Assembly: GCF_001649575.2 (NCBI RefSeq) | Contig: NC_051445.1 | Coordinates: 5,943,289-6,007,288 of the forward strand | Source of the DNA: Kryptolebias marmoratus | Lineage: Eukaryota > Chordata > Actinopteri > Cyprinodontiformes > Rivulidae | DNA: 64,000 nucleotides | Direction: 5' to 3' | Part shown: piece by piece, positions 39,501 through 49,147 of the stretch | How the letters are laid out: each line of letters starts with the position of its first letter | Numbering within the stretch: the first letter of the stretch is position 1 | Made by a program: the position numbers and the translations under genes | Notes under the pieces: generated by a model | Database searches by the model: none | The model's input: the letters and a program-made list of their open reading frames with translations, nothing else | Told to the model about the DNA's origin: nothing

Positions 39501-42500
39501 CAGACAGCCTTGAATATGTCACTGATAGGAGACAGTGCCTCCATGTCTATCCATCCATCAATCCATCCATCCATGCATTTGTTTGCCCACTTGCAGAGTC
39601 ACGGGGGTGCTGGTGTCTATCTCCAGCGATTATTGTGTGAGAGGCAGGGGACACCCTGGACAGGTCACAACAACACAGGGCCACCTAGAGAGAAACAAAA
39701 CAAATAACCATTCACAGTCTCACTCACACCTCGTGACGATTTAGATTTACCAATTAACCTTACCTGCATGTTTTTGGTCAGTGAGAGGAAACTGGAGTGC
39801 TCAGAGAAAACCCACGCATGCACTGGGTGAACATGCATCTCCAAACCTATGAATATGGAAATTAAGCTTGGACCTACTTGTATTAAATAAAAACTATCAG
39901 AGAAAGGTGATTTTGTGCAGATGTGCAAATTGGTTAGAAAAAAAAGGATGACTGGCAAAAGAAAAAGTCACTGTTGACATCGGCTGGTATTCCTCTTTTC
40001 TTGCATTTTTGCTGATGGATAATATTCTGATGCAATCTGAGTCAACATCATTTAGTTTGTAAAAGAAAATTACCAGACATCAGGTGAACATTGGGATTAG
40101 TTCATTCTTTTCAAGGGCAAGTTACTTTTTGTAATTACATTGAATATGTGTAATTTCTTTATAAAACTTTGGAAGAAATCTTTATCAAAAAAAAGGCTTT
40201 TTTATGAGTTTAGTTAAAGGTTAGAAAAAAAAAATATAGCATTAAAACATTTTAACCAGTTTCTGAATATCTCAGTAAGCATCAAATGTTACCCAATCAG
40301 AAAAAAAACATTAAGTTCAGCCCTTACTGTTCCCAATAATAGGTCTTGTCAGCTGGTCTATCCTTCTCTGTTTCTAACTTCAGACCTCTTTGCTGCGACT
40401 TTAGTTTTTGTAATAGAAATGGATAAGAGGAGCCCAGAAATCAAGTGCCCTGAAGATCCAGTCGGGCTTACAGCGATGCCAGGGAATTGGAGCACAGTTT
40501 CACTGTAGGGAAAGCTAGCACTTCTGATTCTTTCCCCAGCTTTTCATTCGCACCGTCCTCCACCCCTCCTCCACCTCCTCCTCCTCCAAGGTGGAATCCA
40601 ATTATCTCTGGTGGTCAGGAGTTAGCCTCCTTCAAAAGCCATAAGTGGTTGATGGAGCTGTATTTTACTGACCATTGTAGGGGTGCCAGAGGCCGGCTCC
40701 GCTCAGATATGATCTCCCACCAAAGTGTAGAGAAGTGTGCAAGGCAGGTTCGCAGATCTCAGGGGATGGAGCAAGAGAGGGCTGTCATATTATATCATAC
40801 ATTCTGTGGGAGCTGTCGATGAAATATCCGTAAAAAAAAAAAACTCAACTTGACATCTCTTACTCAATCCCTCTTGTTGTTTTTCCTCTTGTTTTCTTCA
40901 TCTTATTTCACTGTGTCTCATTCAGGCCCTTTCATTATGCCCATTTATCTATGTGATGCACAATCTAGCACTTGATTACTTCCATATTTTAGTCCCTTTG
41001 TCATCTTTATTTCTTGGAAGTCATCTGTTGCAGCGTTTTGTGATTTATCAAGTGTTTATGATTATCACCACACCTCCCCCGTTCTGATAAAGTTGGATGC
41101 TCTGCCTGCTTAACAGAGATGTCACAAGGGAGCTACAGTATATTTATTAAACTAATGGAATGAGTGAATAACGTTTAGCCCACCCCATCACTACACCCAG
41201 CAGCTGCCTGAACCATCTTGGTAGCACAAAAAGCCATCACTGTGGTTGTCGCTTAGTGGCAAAAAAAATCATCTCTAGCTCAGTAGCCACAATAACAATC
41301 TTCAAGAATAACCTTCAATTAGAAGCACAGCTGTGATCTCTAGCAGGAATACTTGTGGCGTTTAGTGTCTTTGTGTGTGTTTGTGTTATTCTAATATTAC
41401 ATGCTCTGAAGCTGTTTGACCATTTGAGTGTAGTTTGGTTATTTTTTATTTTTTTTATTTCTAAATAGGGTCTTCAAATGGTAAAAATCGTATGTAATAA
41501 ATAAGCCAGATTTCCAATTTTATATCACGTTCCACTTGCTGACTTCTTTAATTGGTTAAATGGGAGGGCAAAAAAAAATGCCTAATGTTTCTGGAGACAG
41601 CTGCTGCTAAGGCTATCTGGGAGGAGGCGGTGCACACTCACTCTCAGTCTCTCTTGTTTTTTTTTTTTCGCTGTTGAGCCAATAACACCCCCAGCATTTA
41701 TTCCCTCACATGAAGGAGCAATAACTTGTAGTCCATTCCCTCGACTCTCCTTCTCTGAAGAGATGTTCTTCGCCCAAGGAAAAGGAGCAAATGTGTGAGA
41801 CTGACTAATTTGGTTTTAGCCGCACCTGGGAGTTTGTCAACATCAAATAACAGACAAATATTCTTCTCACCATGTAATGTGGCGAATTAGCCGTTTCCCC
41901 CTGATGCATCCAGCGCTTCAAAGCACAGCTTATAAGATCCCCTGATGTTATAAAAGTAATAGTGTTACTATGTCAGATAGTGTTACTTTGTATTTACACA
42001 ACACATCCTTACTAGTTGATAAATTTATTATCATCGTATACTGCAGGTTTAATTAAAATTGCATTGAGTTTCACCATATCACCCATCTCTGTGTGTCAGT
42101 AGTCCAAAACAGAACTGAATAATGCTTTATTTGTTGTTATCTGCACGTTGGCCTTGTCCATGCCTATAAATCGTCTTAAGTTAAAAGCACGTGTGGTGTA
42201 CCTCAAGTGGTAAACCATAAATCTGTTGTCTGAGTCACCTTGCATTTGATATACGATGACCTTTGACTTCAACTCTTATGCAATTAGATGGGCTGGTGAG
42301 TGAGGGGGAGTTCTTAGACATCACGGAGATCAAGAGGCAGCAGGCTGAAGACTATGAATGCATCACCCACAACGGTGTGGCGCCGCCTGACCAGCGCAAG
42401 GTCAAAGTCACAGTTAACTGTAAGTACCCCCTCCATGTGCAGAACACAACAGTCTGGCAGTGATAATTCAACTTTACCTCTTGTGCATAAATATGTATTA

Positions 42501-45500
42501 ATAATATATGTAAATGCTGTACAAGCATTATTATGTATACATTTTAATTTCATTCTCTCCAGGCATTTTTCAACCTCTTGGGCTACCAGAGTCAGAACCC
42601 TATTTGACTTTTCAGGTGTTTACTAATTACCAAATCCCCACTCTTGCTGTTTGTTTACTTTCTACTTCCTCATTTTCTCTGCCAGATCCCCCCATGATGG
42701 CAGACATAAAGAACACGCCAGCCCATTTGGGGAAGACTGCTGTCTTGCGCTGTGAGGCGATGGCAGTCCCATCAGCCTCCTTTGAGTGGTACAGAGATGA
42801 CCATAGGTGAGATCAACAAAAAATGCACTGCTAATTTGTTATAATACAACCAAAATAAATGACTTATTTATACAATGTCAGTGTCCTTCTGTGGTTCAGG
42901 TTGTTTTAGAGCTGAGTTGGAATTTTCTGAAAACGACCTTAAAGGATAATTTTGATTATAAACTGTTGTTGTTATTGAAGGCTGCAGTGGTTTTAAATTA
43001 TTTTTAAAAATAATATAAATATTGTGAACCCACATTAATGACTATTAAATAGAATATTTGCATGGAAACTATTTCACCTCATATGATACTTTGATGGTGT
43101 TTTTCAACTGTAAGAAATATTAACTTGTACAAAACATCAGAGTTGGTTTCTGAGTCTGTAAAAAGCTAAACAAAGTGTTGTTTTCATGCATTAAAGTCTT
43201 GGGACGGTTTTTCTATTAAAACAAAAACAAAAAAGTTCCGGTGTTATACAGTTCAGATTATTAAAAATGATGCAGTAGTTAAACAAAAAAGTGGAATTAC
43301 TAAACATTAAAGTTGTGGTTTTATTACTCAAAAATGAGGTTTTTATATTTACAGACTATATTTAAAATGTCCATGATGCTTCACCTGCATGTTTGCACTG
43401 AATCATACAGTATATAAAGTTTCAGACAGTCTAAACATGCATTGTTTTCTGACCAGTGGCATTGTTTTCTCACAGTCTGTAAACGGTGAAGAAGGTGGGG
43501 CATTTAGTTGGAAACAAAATCTGACTTCCTGGAAGTCACTAGATGTCACTAAATCTTGCAACAACACATTAACAAATGACGGCTAAAGAACTAAAGAGCT
43601 ACAGTATATAAACTGTCGAGATTATTGATAGGACTGCTGCCCAGAGCAAAGGCTGTCTTAAGTTTAAACAAAACTTCTAGAAACAAAAAGGAGGATAACT
43701 ACTATAAGCCTAAACCGAACTCCTGTTTTATATCTACTAAAACAAATGAGAATGCGTTCATGAGAGTTAAAATTTAATGTGTAACATGTGAAAAGAAGAA
43801 GAAAGAATGCATTTGATTTAATTATTTAGCCAGAAAAGGCTTAGCAGAGTTTTCTTTTTCTTTCTTAAAATGAATAAAAAGAGCTTCATGGATATTTCAT
43901 ACAGTTTCAGTATTTGCCATGGAGGATGTTTTCACATATATCCTCACTGTTGGGTGCAAACCTTGAATGTCTAAAATCTACAGCTTCCAGGAATTCAGAA
44001 TAATTGTGATGTTAAAATAATAAAACAGTTCAGTGTCAGACAGTAATTTCACTCTTCACCTTCAGCTGGGCTGTGCAGGAAATTTCAATCAGTGTCAATC
44101 AATGGTTATGAAGTTTGGCCTACAGCTTGAGTATGAAATGGAATTGTAAGGTTTAGTTTAATTGGAAACTCTTCTTAATACTTTTATGATGATAAATACT
44201 TGTAAAATTTCTTCACAGACATCAGTGACCAAAAGCGATGGATGAATTATGGAAAGCTTTTCAATTTAAAAAAAATTGTAAAAGGACCCAGAGAATGTAG
44301 ATATCTTTGGGTAATTTGGCACCAGGTACAGGAAAATGTTGAGATATTTAAATGTTTTGCCAGCCAGAGAGAGCAGCATAAAAGGCCCCATTAGGATGTC
44401 TTTATTTATAGACAGTGAAATTTCAATATTAGTACAAGGTTAGACAGTGATTAGAAGGGTACTATGCTGCAAGGTTGTCAAAAGAATGACAGAGAAAAGG
44501 AAAAAATCCAGCTATGTGTGCTGTTATGTTTCCTCCTTTTTTTCAGTTAAACACTTTTTCTTCTTACTTCCTGTCTTTGCTTCTGCACCCACCCTACCCA
44601 GGCCGGTAGAGAATGACAACACCTTAAGGATCAAAAATGAGAAGACGCGCTCACTGTTGCTGTTTACCAATGTGACAGAGAAACATTTTGGCAACTACAC
44701 TTGCTTTGCCTCAAACCGTCTGGGCTCTTCCAACGCCAGTATGCTGCTGTTTCGTAAGTTATCACAGAACGCCAGTGCATTCACACTTTGTGCAGTGCAC
44801 ATGCATGCAAAAACAGAACGTCCTAAAAATGCTCACATTTATCTTTTCTGACTATCAAGAGTTAGACAGGTCTTTCTGCTGCAAAAATATAGGCAATGTC
44901 TATTTTTGCTCCGCAAACTGCAGACTGTTTTCTCAGCATTCAGCTCCTTCCTTTTTCCCATTTTCGTTATTCTCCGCCCCATTAAAGCTTTGCTTGCCTA
45001 TATTACAGCTTCTCTCTCTTTTTCAAACGCTCACCCCTCCATCTTTCCTCCGTACACATTCCCGCCTGTACACACAGACTGTCGTTCTGTTCTGTCCTGT
45101 TACCCAAGAAGTTGTCATTTTTCTCAAGCCCAGTTCACATTAACCGTCCCCAATGAGCGATTTCCTACCCTTCCATTTTCCATCACCCTCCCTTTAGTGC
45201 ATTTGGCATTACCATCTTAAGTGAGTCCTTCATCTACCCCTTTTTCTTCTTTCATTCCTTTCCCCATTATCTCGTCCAGTCTTCCTTCAATGACTCACTC
45301 CTCCGCCAGACCCATACATCTTTCTGCTCTCTTTTTTTCACTGCGGCAGCCACTTCTGTCAGCCTATCTCTCCATCATCTGTCCTTCTGCCTCCTCTTTC
45401 CCTCCTAATCTTCTACGACCATCATTAGAACACAACAAACCCTCTTTCTGCTCTCAACCTCATGCAAAAAAAAAGTCAAACTATAATCAGATACTTTTAT

Positions 45501-47807
45501 AGCATCTCTATTTATAAGATGTCCCTCGCTGTCATTGCCTCACCGGACTTTATTTTTCTCCTTTTCTACCTCTTATTTCACCATTTTAAATGTACCGCAT
45601 GTGGTATTTTAACATCAGCAACCCTCAATCACATCAAAACTGGCACATTATTGTAATTACCCTCTATCAATGAGTCCATTACTGAGACTATTTGGAAGTC
45701 TCTAGTAGCTTTCACTTTACACTGATACACTTGAATCTGAGCCACCAGGATCAGAGCTTTTAAATCGAGCAAACTGCAAAACAGCAAAAAAAATAAACAA
45801 ATAAAAAGGAGGAAATAATTAAGGGTTCTAGCAGTTGCCCTTTTAAAGCTCCCTGCCTCAAATAACATATTGTTGATGATATAATATATAATAATAACAT
45901 AATAGGATTTTTTTTTCCAGACAAACGCACTTATGTGTCTGTGTTAACAGACTGAGCTGTGGCTATGTTTAGGCCTCTCAGGTTACAGCAGGTCCATCTC
46001 CTCTGAAGCAATACACACAAAGTCAGCTTCACTGCACTCACCTAAACAGCTACTGCAAAATAAATGCTTGCAGTCCCAGCTGATGTTTTCAGTAGACCAC
46101 AAGGACAAAAAATAACATTAAAGGCTGTGTATTTACAATGATCAGACTGACAGTATGAGTCAAACCTATTCATTTAAAACAAACTGGTTGTTGTCTTCAA
46201 TTGTTCGACTGCTTCTGAATGCCTGCCAGTGAAAAGGTGAGGCATTCGAGTCTGAGAACTGTGCAACAGCTGTTTATATTAGTGTTAGTAGAATCCTATT
46301 CTGGGATTACTTTGCTAAAAAAAAGAACTGATGGTTTGCATTAAATGAAAAACAAGGAAAATATTTTCAGATTTTTTCAGAAAAACTGTAAAGCTGGACT
46401 GTTAAAACTAACAGCTGAATGTTTCTTCAAAACAACGTTCCAAATGCACACCAACATATCAAAAGATGTATGCATTCATTTTTTATGACTGATTTTGTCT
46501 GCTGTTTTTGTTCAAATAAAATAAAGCTATGTTTACACTATGCTTCCAAAATCGCCTTCCCAAAGGATAATCTTAACTCTGAAAATATATGAAAAGGCTT
46601 TAAAAGTCAGATCCGTGCAACAAAACTAGCATTTTTTTATATTCTGCCAAAAATAACGGTAAAATATTAACTTGTTGAGGGCAACTAAGGATTCTGTCAA
46701 AGTGCAGCTTGCCGAGAGACATGCATATAAATGGTGATTGAAGTTGGATTTGCATTTTGACCCTGCTTGCATTATTTTAACCTCTATTGATTTCAGAAAC
46801 CCACTAAATATATTAAAACATGCTTCAAAGTTTTACTTTAAAAAGGATATTCTTTCTACCATAAGGATACAAAGAAAAAAAATGTATATAATTTTCATTA
46901 TGGTATTCATCAGTAACCTTACAAATCACCATCAAAGCAATATGTGTCCAAGCTGTGAGGACAACTGTCGCATGAGACATTTTTGATTACATTTACTGCA
47001 TGTGCTCTCATTTTTTGCAGCTTAGCTCCATCCTCGGAACTGTTTCCTTGTTTGTTTGTTTGGTTGGTTGGTTGTTGTGTTGTTCTTGTGCTTGGAAGAT
47101 GCTGCCTCACTGGCATTACTCAAAAGACTAGAGTACAATCAAACTGGTATCAAATGTGTTTGACAAATCCGAATGACAACTCTGACAATGTTAACGTATG
47201 CTCTGTGGCTTTACAACATCAGACTGGATTATCAAATTAAGTCATTAAATGCATCTTTTATCATCTTGTGTGTCAAACTCAGATACAACTAAGTGAAATT
47301 AATAACAATGGCTCATTCAGATTTCTTGTTACATTTATTTTGACATGTTGCAGTCAGAGGCTTTTACAGAGAAGATGCATATTGGAACCCATTTTTTATC
47401 ATTAAATAAATCAAAGCACACTGTCAGCAGCAAGAAAAAGATAAATTTATGCCATGTTTTTAGGAAAAGAATATTACTTAAATCAAGCTGCAAATAGATA
47501 TGAATGAAGTCTTCTGTGAAAACCCTCAGAATATAGAGAAGGAAAAAAAATGTAAATTATGATGGATGTTAGTGTTACTCATGTGGAGATTTTTCCCTCA
47601 AAGTATGAAAACTCATTTTCTATGTGATTCTAACTTTGCATTTGTCTCTCTTCTCTCCCTCCCTTCCCTGTTTTCTTTTCCAACCCATTATTTCTTTATC
47701 CAGGACCAGGGGCCCTCCAGGGACGAGGGACCAGTTTAGATGCAGGGATGAGTGTGAGCGTGTGTGTTTGGGTTTCCCTTTCTGCTGTTGTTCTGCTCAA
47801 AGTGTAA
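30424..47807 (+). CDS. iglon5: IgLON family GPI-anchored adhesion molecule, IGLON5-like (5'-incomplete, 7 exons)
   Basis: Seven exons (30424-30502, 33819-34051, 36308-36427, 42288-42419, 42686-42806, 44602-44753, 47704-47807) join in frame into 313 residues plus stop; only the signal-peptide exon is missing. Counting from the split Gly as residue 1, there are three Ig domains with Cys pairs 28/86, 128/169 and 211/263. IgLON hallmarks are WLNRSNILF (39-47), RPEPTVTW (133-140), VNYPP (187-191, rebuilt across a splice), FEWYRDD (221-227) and GNYTC (259-263). Closeness to IGLON5 rather than LSAMP, NTM, OPCML or NEGR1 rests on recalled identities such as [21 protein letters not shown] and [10 protein letters not shown]-glycosylation sequons occur at NIT, NRS, NNS, NIS, NVS, NVT, NYT and NAS. 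The C-terminus is a small-residue stretch followed by a hydrophobic tail, as expected for a GPI signal. IgLONs are neuronal surface adhesion proteins that dimerise in cis and trans. Family assignment is very sure; paralogue assignment is fairly sure. Confidence 0.93.
30503..33818. other. iglon5: iglon5 intron within Ig1, with a possible DNA-transposon remnant
   Basis: GT-AG intron that splits the first Ig domain. About 32770-33650 has phrases reminiscent of fish DNA-transposon relics (TGGTTGGGTGCCCTCCATGA, CTTTCATGAACTGTTCC, GGGATGCTCAAACTTCTGAA), but I could not define ends. The rest is unique sequence. Confidence 0.5.
33819..34051 (+). CDS. iglon5: iglon5 exon: main part of Ig1
   Basis: Acceptor TCTTCTCACAG, donor CAAG|GTCAGA. 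The exon enters by completing Arg (AG+A) and the next codon is the first Ig1 cysteine. It encodes [20 protein letters not shown], then DKWSLDKRV and DEGPYTC (second cysteine), and ends at VYLIVQ before the Ig1-Ig2 linker. Tryptophan 39 is the core Ig Trp and NRS is a conserved IgLON glycosylation site. It leaves in phase 1. Confidence 0.95.
34172..35030. mobile_element. Non-autonomous DNA element with long terminal inverted repeats
   Basis: The left end (GTTGTGCAAAAGTTTTAAGC) and right end (CAAACTTTTGCACAGTACTG) are inverted. Farther in, TCAGGCTTTCTGAAGGTCTT (34301 onward) pairs with the reverse of CCTTCAGAAAGCCTGA (about 34896), and TTGTAATCTTTTAAAGG pairs with the reverse of TCAAAAGATTATAAG. 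The arms are about 170 bp each around a roughly 500-bp core. No transposase is encoded. The element lies inside an iglon5 intron. Confidence 0.75.
36308..36427 (+). CDS. iglon5: iglon5 exon: first half of Ig2
   Basis: Acceptor TTGTTTTTCAG, donor AAAT|GTAAGC. The exon completes a Val codon and encodes [18 protein letters not shown], the cysteine in NLYCLAVG and the Ig2 tryptophan in RPEPTVTW. It ends in phase 1 after WKDQK. This is one of the segments that points most clearly to IGLON5 among the IgLONs. Confidence 0.95.
38395..38480 (+). repeat. Fragment of a fish DNA-element family
   Basis: CATTGATCAGCTATAACATT followed by AAAATCCC matches the start of a repeat common in fish (GATCAGCCATAACATTAAAACC as recalled in form). 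Only a short, diverged end is present. Confidence 0.45.
38977..39050 (+). repeat. 26-bp minisatellite, about three units
   Basis: Units 38977-39002, 39003-39028 and 39029-39050 begin ACCC and contain (T/G)AAGTA-CAGGT-like cores ending in GTATGT or CATACAT. Units differ at several positions. Confidence 0.75.
39545..39870 (+). repeat. Teleost-type dispersed element, copy 2
   Basis: Starts in an ATCC microsatellite (39548-39575), then GAGGCAGGGGACACCCTGGA, CAGGTCACAACAACACAGGG, ATTTACCAATTAACCTTACC, TGCATGTTTTTGGTCAGTGA and CATGCACTGGGTGAACATGC. It is the same element as 16262-16570, better preserved on the 5' side. Confidence 0.85.
42288..42419 (+). CDS. iglon5: iglon5 exon: second half of Ig2
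   Basis: Acceptor TATGCAATTAG, donor AACT|GTAAGT. T from the previous exon plus AT gives Tyr, then [29 protein letters not shown] with the second Ig2 cysteine, and KVKVTVN. It leaves with one base of the Tyr codon in VNYPP. The 5860-bp intron before it is the longest inside the visible gene. Confidence 0.95.
42686..42806 (+). CDS. iglon5: iglon5 exon: first half of Ig3
   Basis: Acceptor TTCTCTGCCAG, donor CATAG|GTGAGA. The exon completes Tyr of VNYPP and encodes [25 protein letters not shown] with the first Ig3 cysteine, and FEWYRDD with the Ig3 tryptophan. It leaves in phase 2 with AG of an Arg codon. The intron before it is only 266 bp. Confidence 0.95.
44602..44753 (+). CDS. iglon5: iglon5 exon: second half of Ig3
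   Basis: Acceptor CACCCTACCCAG, donor TTTC|GTAAGT. The exon completes Arg and encodes [34 protein letters not shown] with the second Ig3 cysteine, and [14 protein letters not shown]. Sequons NVT, NYT and NAS are at the usual IgLON places. It leaves in phase 1 into the anchor exon. Confidence 0.95.
44754..47703. other. iglon5: iglon5 last intron, with a pyrimidine-rich first part
   Basis: About 44940-45460 is rich in CT and TTCC runs on the plus strand, giving artificial Ser/Pro/Leu open frames. The rest is unique AT-rich sequence. No extra exon is needed or seen. Confidence 0.6.
47704..47807 (+). CDS. iglon5: iglon5 last coding exon: GPI-anchor signal and stop
   Basis: The acceptor is CTTTATCCAG. 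C from the previous exon plus GA gives Arg, then [14 protein letters not shown], then a hydrophobic run [17 protein letters not shown] and KV before TAA at 47805-47807. RPG directly after the LLF strand is where IgLON anchor exons normally begin. A small-residue stretch (GTSLDAG) precedes the hydrophobic tail with nothing cytoplasmic after it, which fits GPI-anchor cleavage; the exact omega site cannot be read off. Confidence 0.9.
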
Positions 47808-47996
47808 TGATCACGGTGCGTTTGGATTCGTCCTTAAGCGCCCCCGGAAGCCCCACTTCCTCCTCTGCTCCCTCTCTCCCCCACAATGGAAGGAAAAACG
47901 GAAATGAAATTCTTTAATTACGAACCCATCACTGTGAACAAAAAGAATATGCATTATTCCAGGAGCCATCGAATCATTGCATCAGACGCACGACAA

Positions 47997-48043
47997 CTCC
48001 CTCCCCTTCCCCCTCCCCTTCCCCCTCCCCTTCCCCTTCCCCC
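47997..48043 (+). repeat. Polypyrimidine mirror repeat
   Basis: CTCCCCTTCCCCCTCCCC repeats three times with small changes, all C and T for about 47 bases, 190 bp after the iglon5 stop. Such mirror-symmetric tracts can form triplex (H-DNA) and would make a purine-free segment in the 3' UTR. Confidence 0.85.
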
Positions 48044-48454
48044 AAAAAACCTGCACCCTCAATTCAATTTTGAATTCAACTTATTATTAATGTACTTTTT
48101 TTTCTGTTTTTATCTCTCACACACATACAATTTGTCTCTTTTTGTCTCCCAGAATGCCTTGGTACTTCCCTTCATCACTTTGTTTTCTTACCACTGGGAT
48201 GATGTTAGTAGAAAGTGTATATTCCTGATGGTGATAAATGAGAAAATAGATAATCTAACAACTGGATGGTCATTTATGTAAGATACTATACAAACTATTG
48301 ACTGACCTACAATGTTTGCCTTATGGAAATAATACATCAAATCACAATAATTTTGTAGTTATTTATGGAATGATGGTAATGTTGTTTAATGACGGTCATG
48401 TGACCTTTTGAAAATTGTCCAGCTGGTGGTCATGTGAAGTTTTTTCCCTTTGAT

Positions 48455-48456
<2 letters not shown>

Positions 48457-48500
<44 letters not shown>
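48457..48500 (+). repeat. (CA)22 microsatellite
   Basis: Perfect CA dinucleotide array of 22 units in the 3' flank or UTR of iglon5. Confidence 0.97.
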
Positions 48501-48503
<3 letters not shown>

Positions 48504-49120
48504 TAAATGACACATATATGAATTTTTTTTTACTGTGTAGCAGTGAACCTGCTATGAATGATGTCAAAATGTATAAAACGAAAAAGGGTGGGTGGTGACG
48601 GCATCAGTCCTTATAACCCCTTTATAAATTAGAAGGGGTCATGCTAAGGTTTCGCATGTAGCCCTCACTACCCAAACCTTTTTTAACCCTCCCTGTCTCT
48701 CTGTTCAAAGTGCTTTGTCTAGTTGCCCTTCGCATTGCTATAGTGTTCTCTGCTGTGTGCCAACACCACCCTCTCCACCCCCCCATCCTTCACTTTTCCT
48801 CCCCCAGTGTAAATATATGCAGTATGAGGCCGCGCCAGCAGCATCAAGACACTTTGCGTCAAACAAGATCTCCAGTAAGCCTCGACTTCACTCCAGTCTT
48901 CTGAAGCAGCAAGAGACTGTCAACTGACAAAAATATCTTCTGTTTCAAAGCTGCGACTCCATCTTCTTTGTCGCTTGTTGATAGCATGTACTGGTTAGAG
49001 ATGTTCCTGTTGTGAGTCCAAACACCTTCCTCCCTCCCTCCTTCCCTCCCTGCACTGTGTCTGTTTTACTCTGAACCTGCTTTTACTTTTTTGGTGTTAA
49101 TAATACTACTTCTACTGATA

Positions 49121-49147
49121 ATGATGATGATGATAATGATGATGATG
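49121..49147 (+). repeat. GAT trinucleotide run
   Basis: About eight GAT units with one TAAT break. Confidence 0.75.

Larger units (their letters stand above)
36428..42287. other. iglon5: iglon5 intron within Ig2 (5.9 kb)
   Basis: Holds C-rich stretches (about 37660-37735), two repeat copies described separately, a 26-bp minisatellite, and a pyrimidine-rich patch with CTCCTCCACCTCCTCCTCCT at about 40568. No further exon is needed: the flanking exons join in frame. Confidence 0.7.

Noticed and set aside
43389..43690. Possible fourth copy of repeat R3 in an iglon5 intron
   Set aside because: Only short similar words were found; the order of blocks could not be followed.
44906..45502. Overlapping Ser/Pro/Leu-rich open frames in the last iglon5 intron
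   Set aside because: They come from a pyrimidine-rich stretch and occur in several frames at once; no domain or splice support.
48803..48930. Possible alternative last exon of iglon5 after TTTTCCTCCCCCAG
   Set aside because: In the phase required by the preceding exon it stops at the second codon (TAA). The 47704 exon gives a proper GPI signal.
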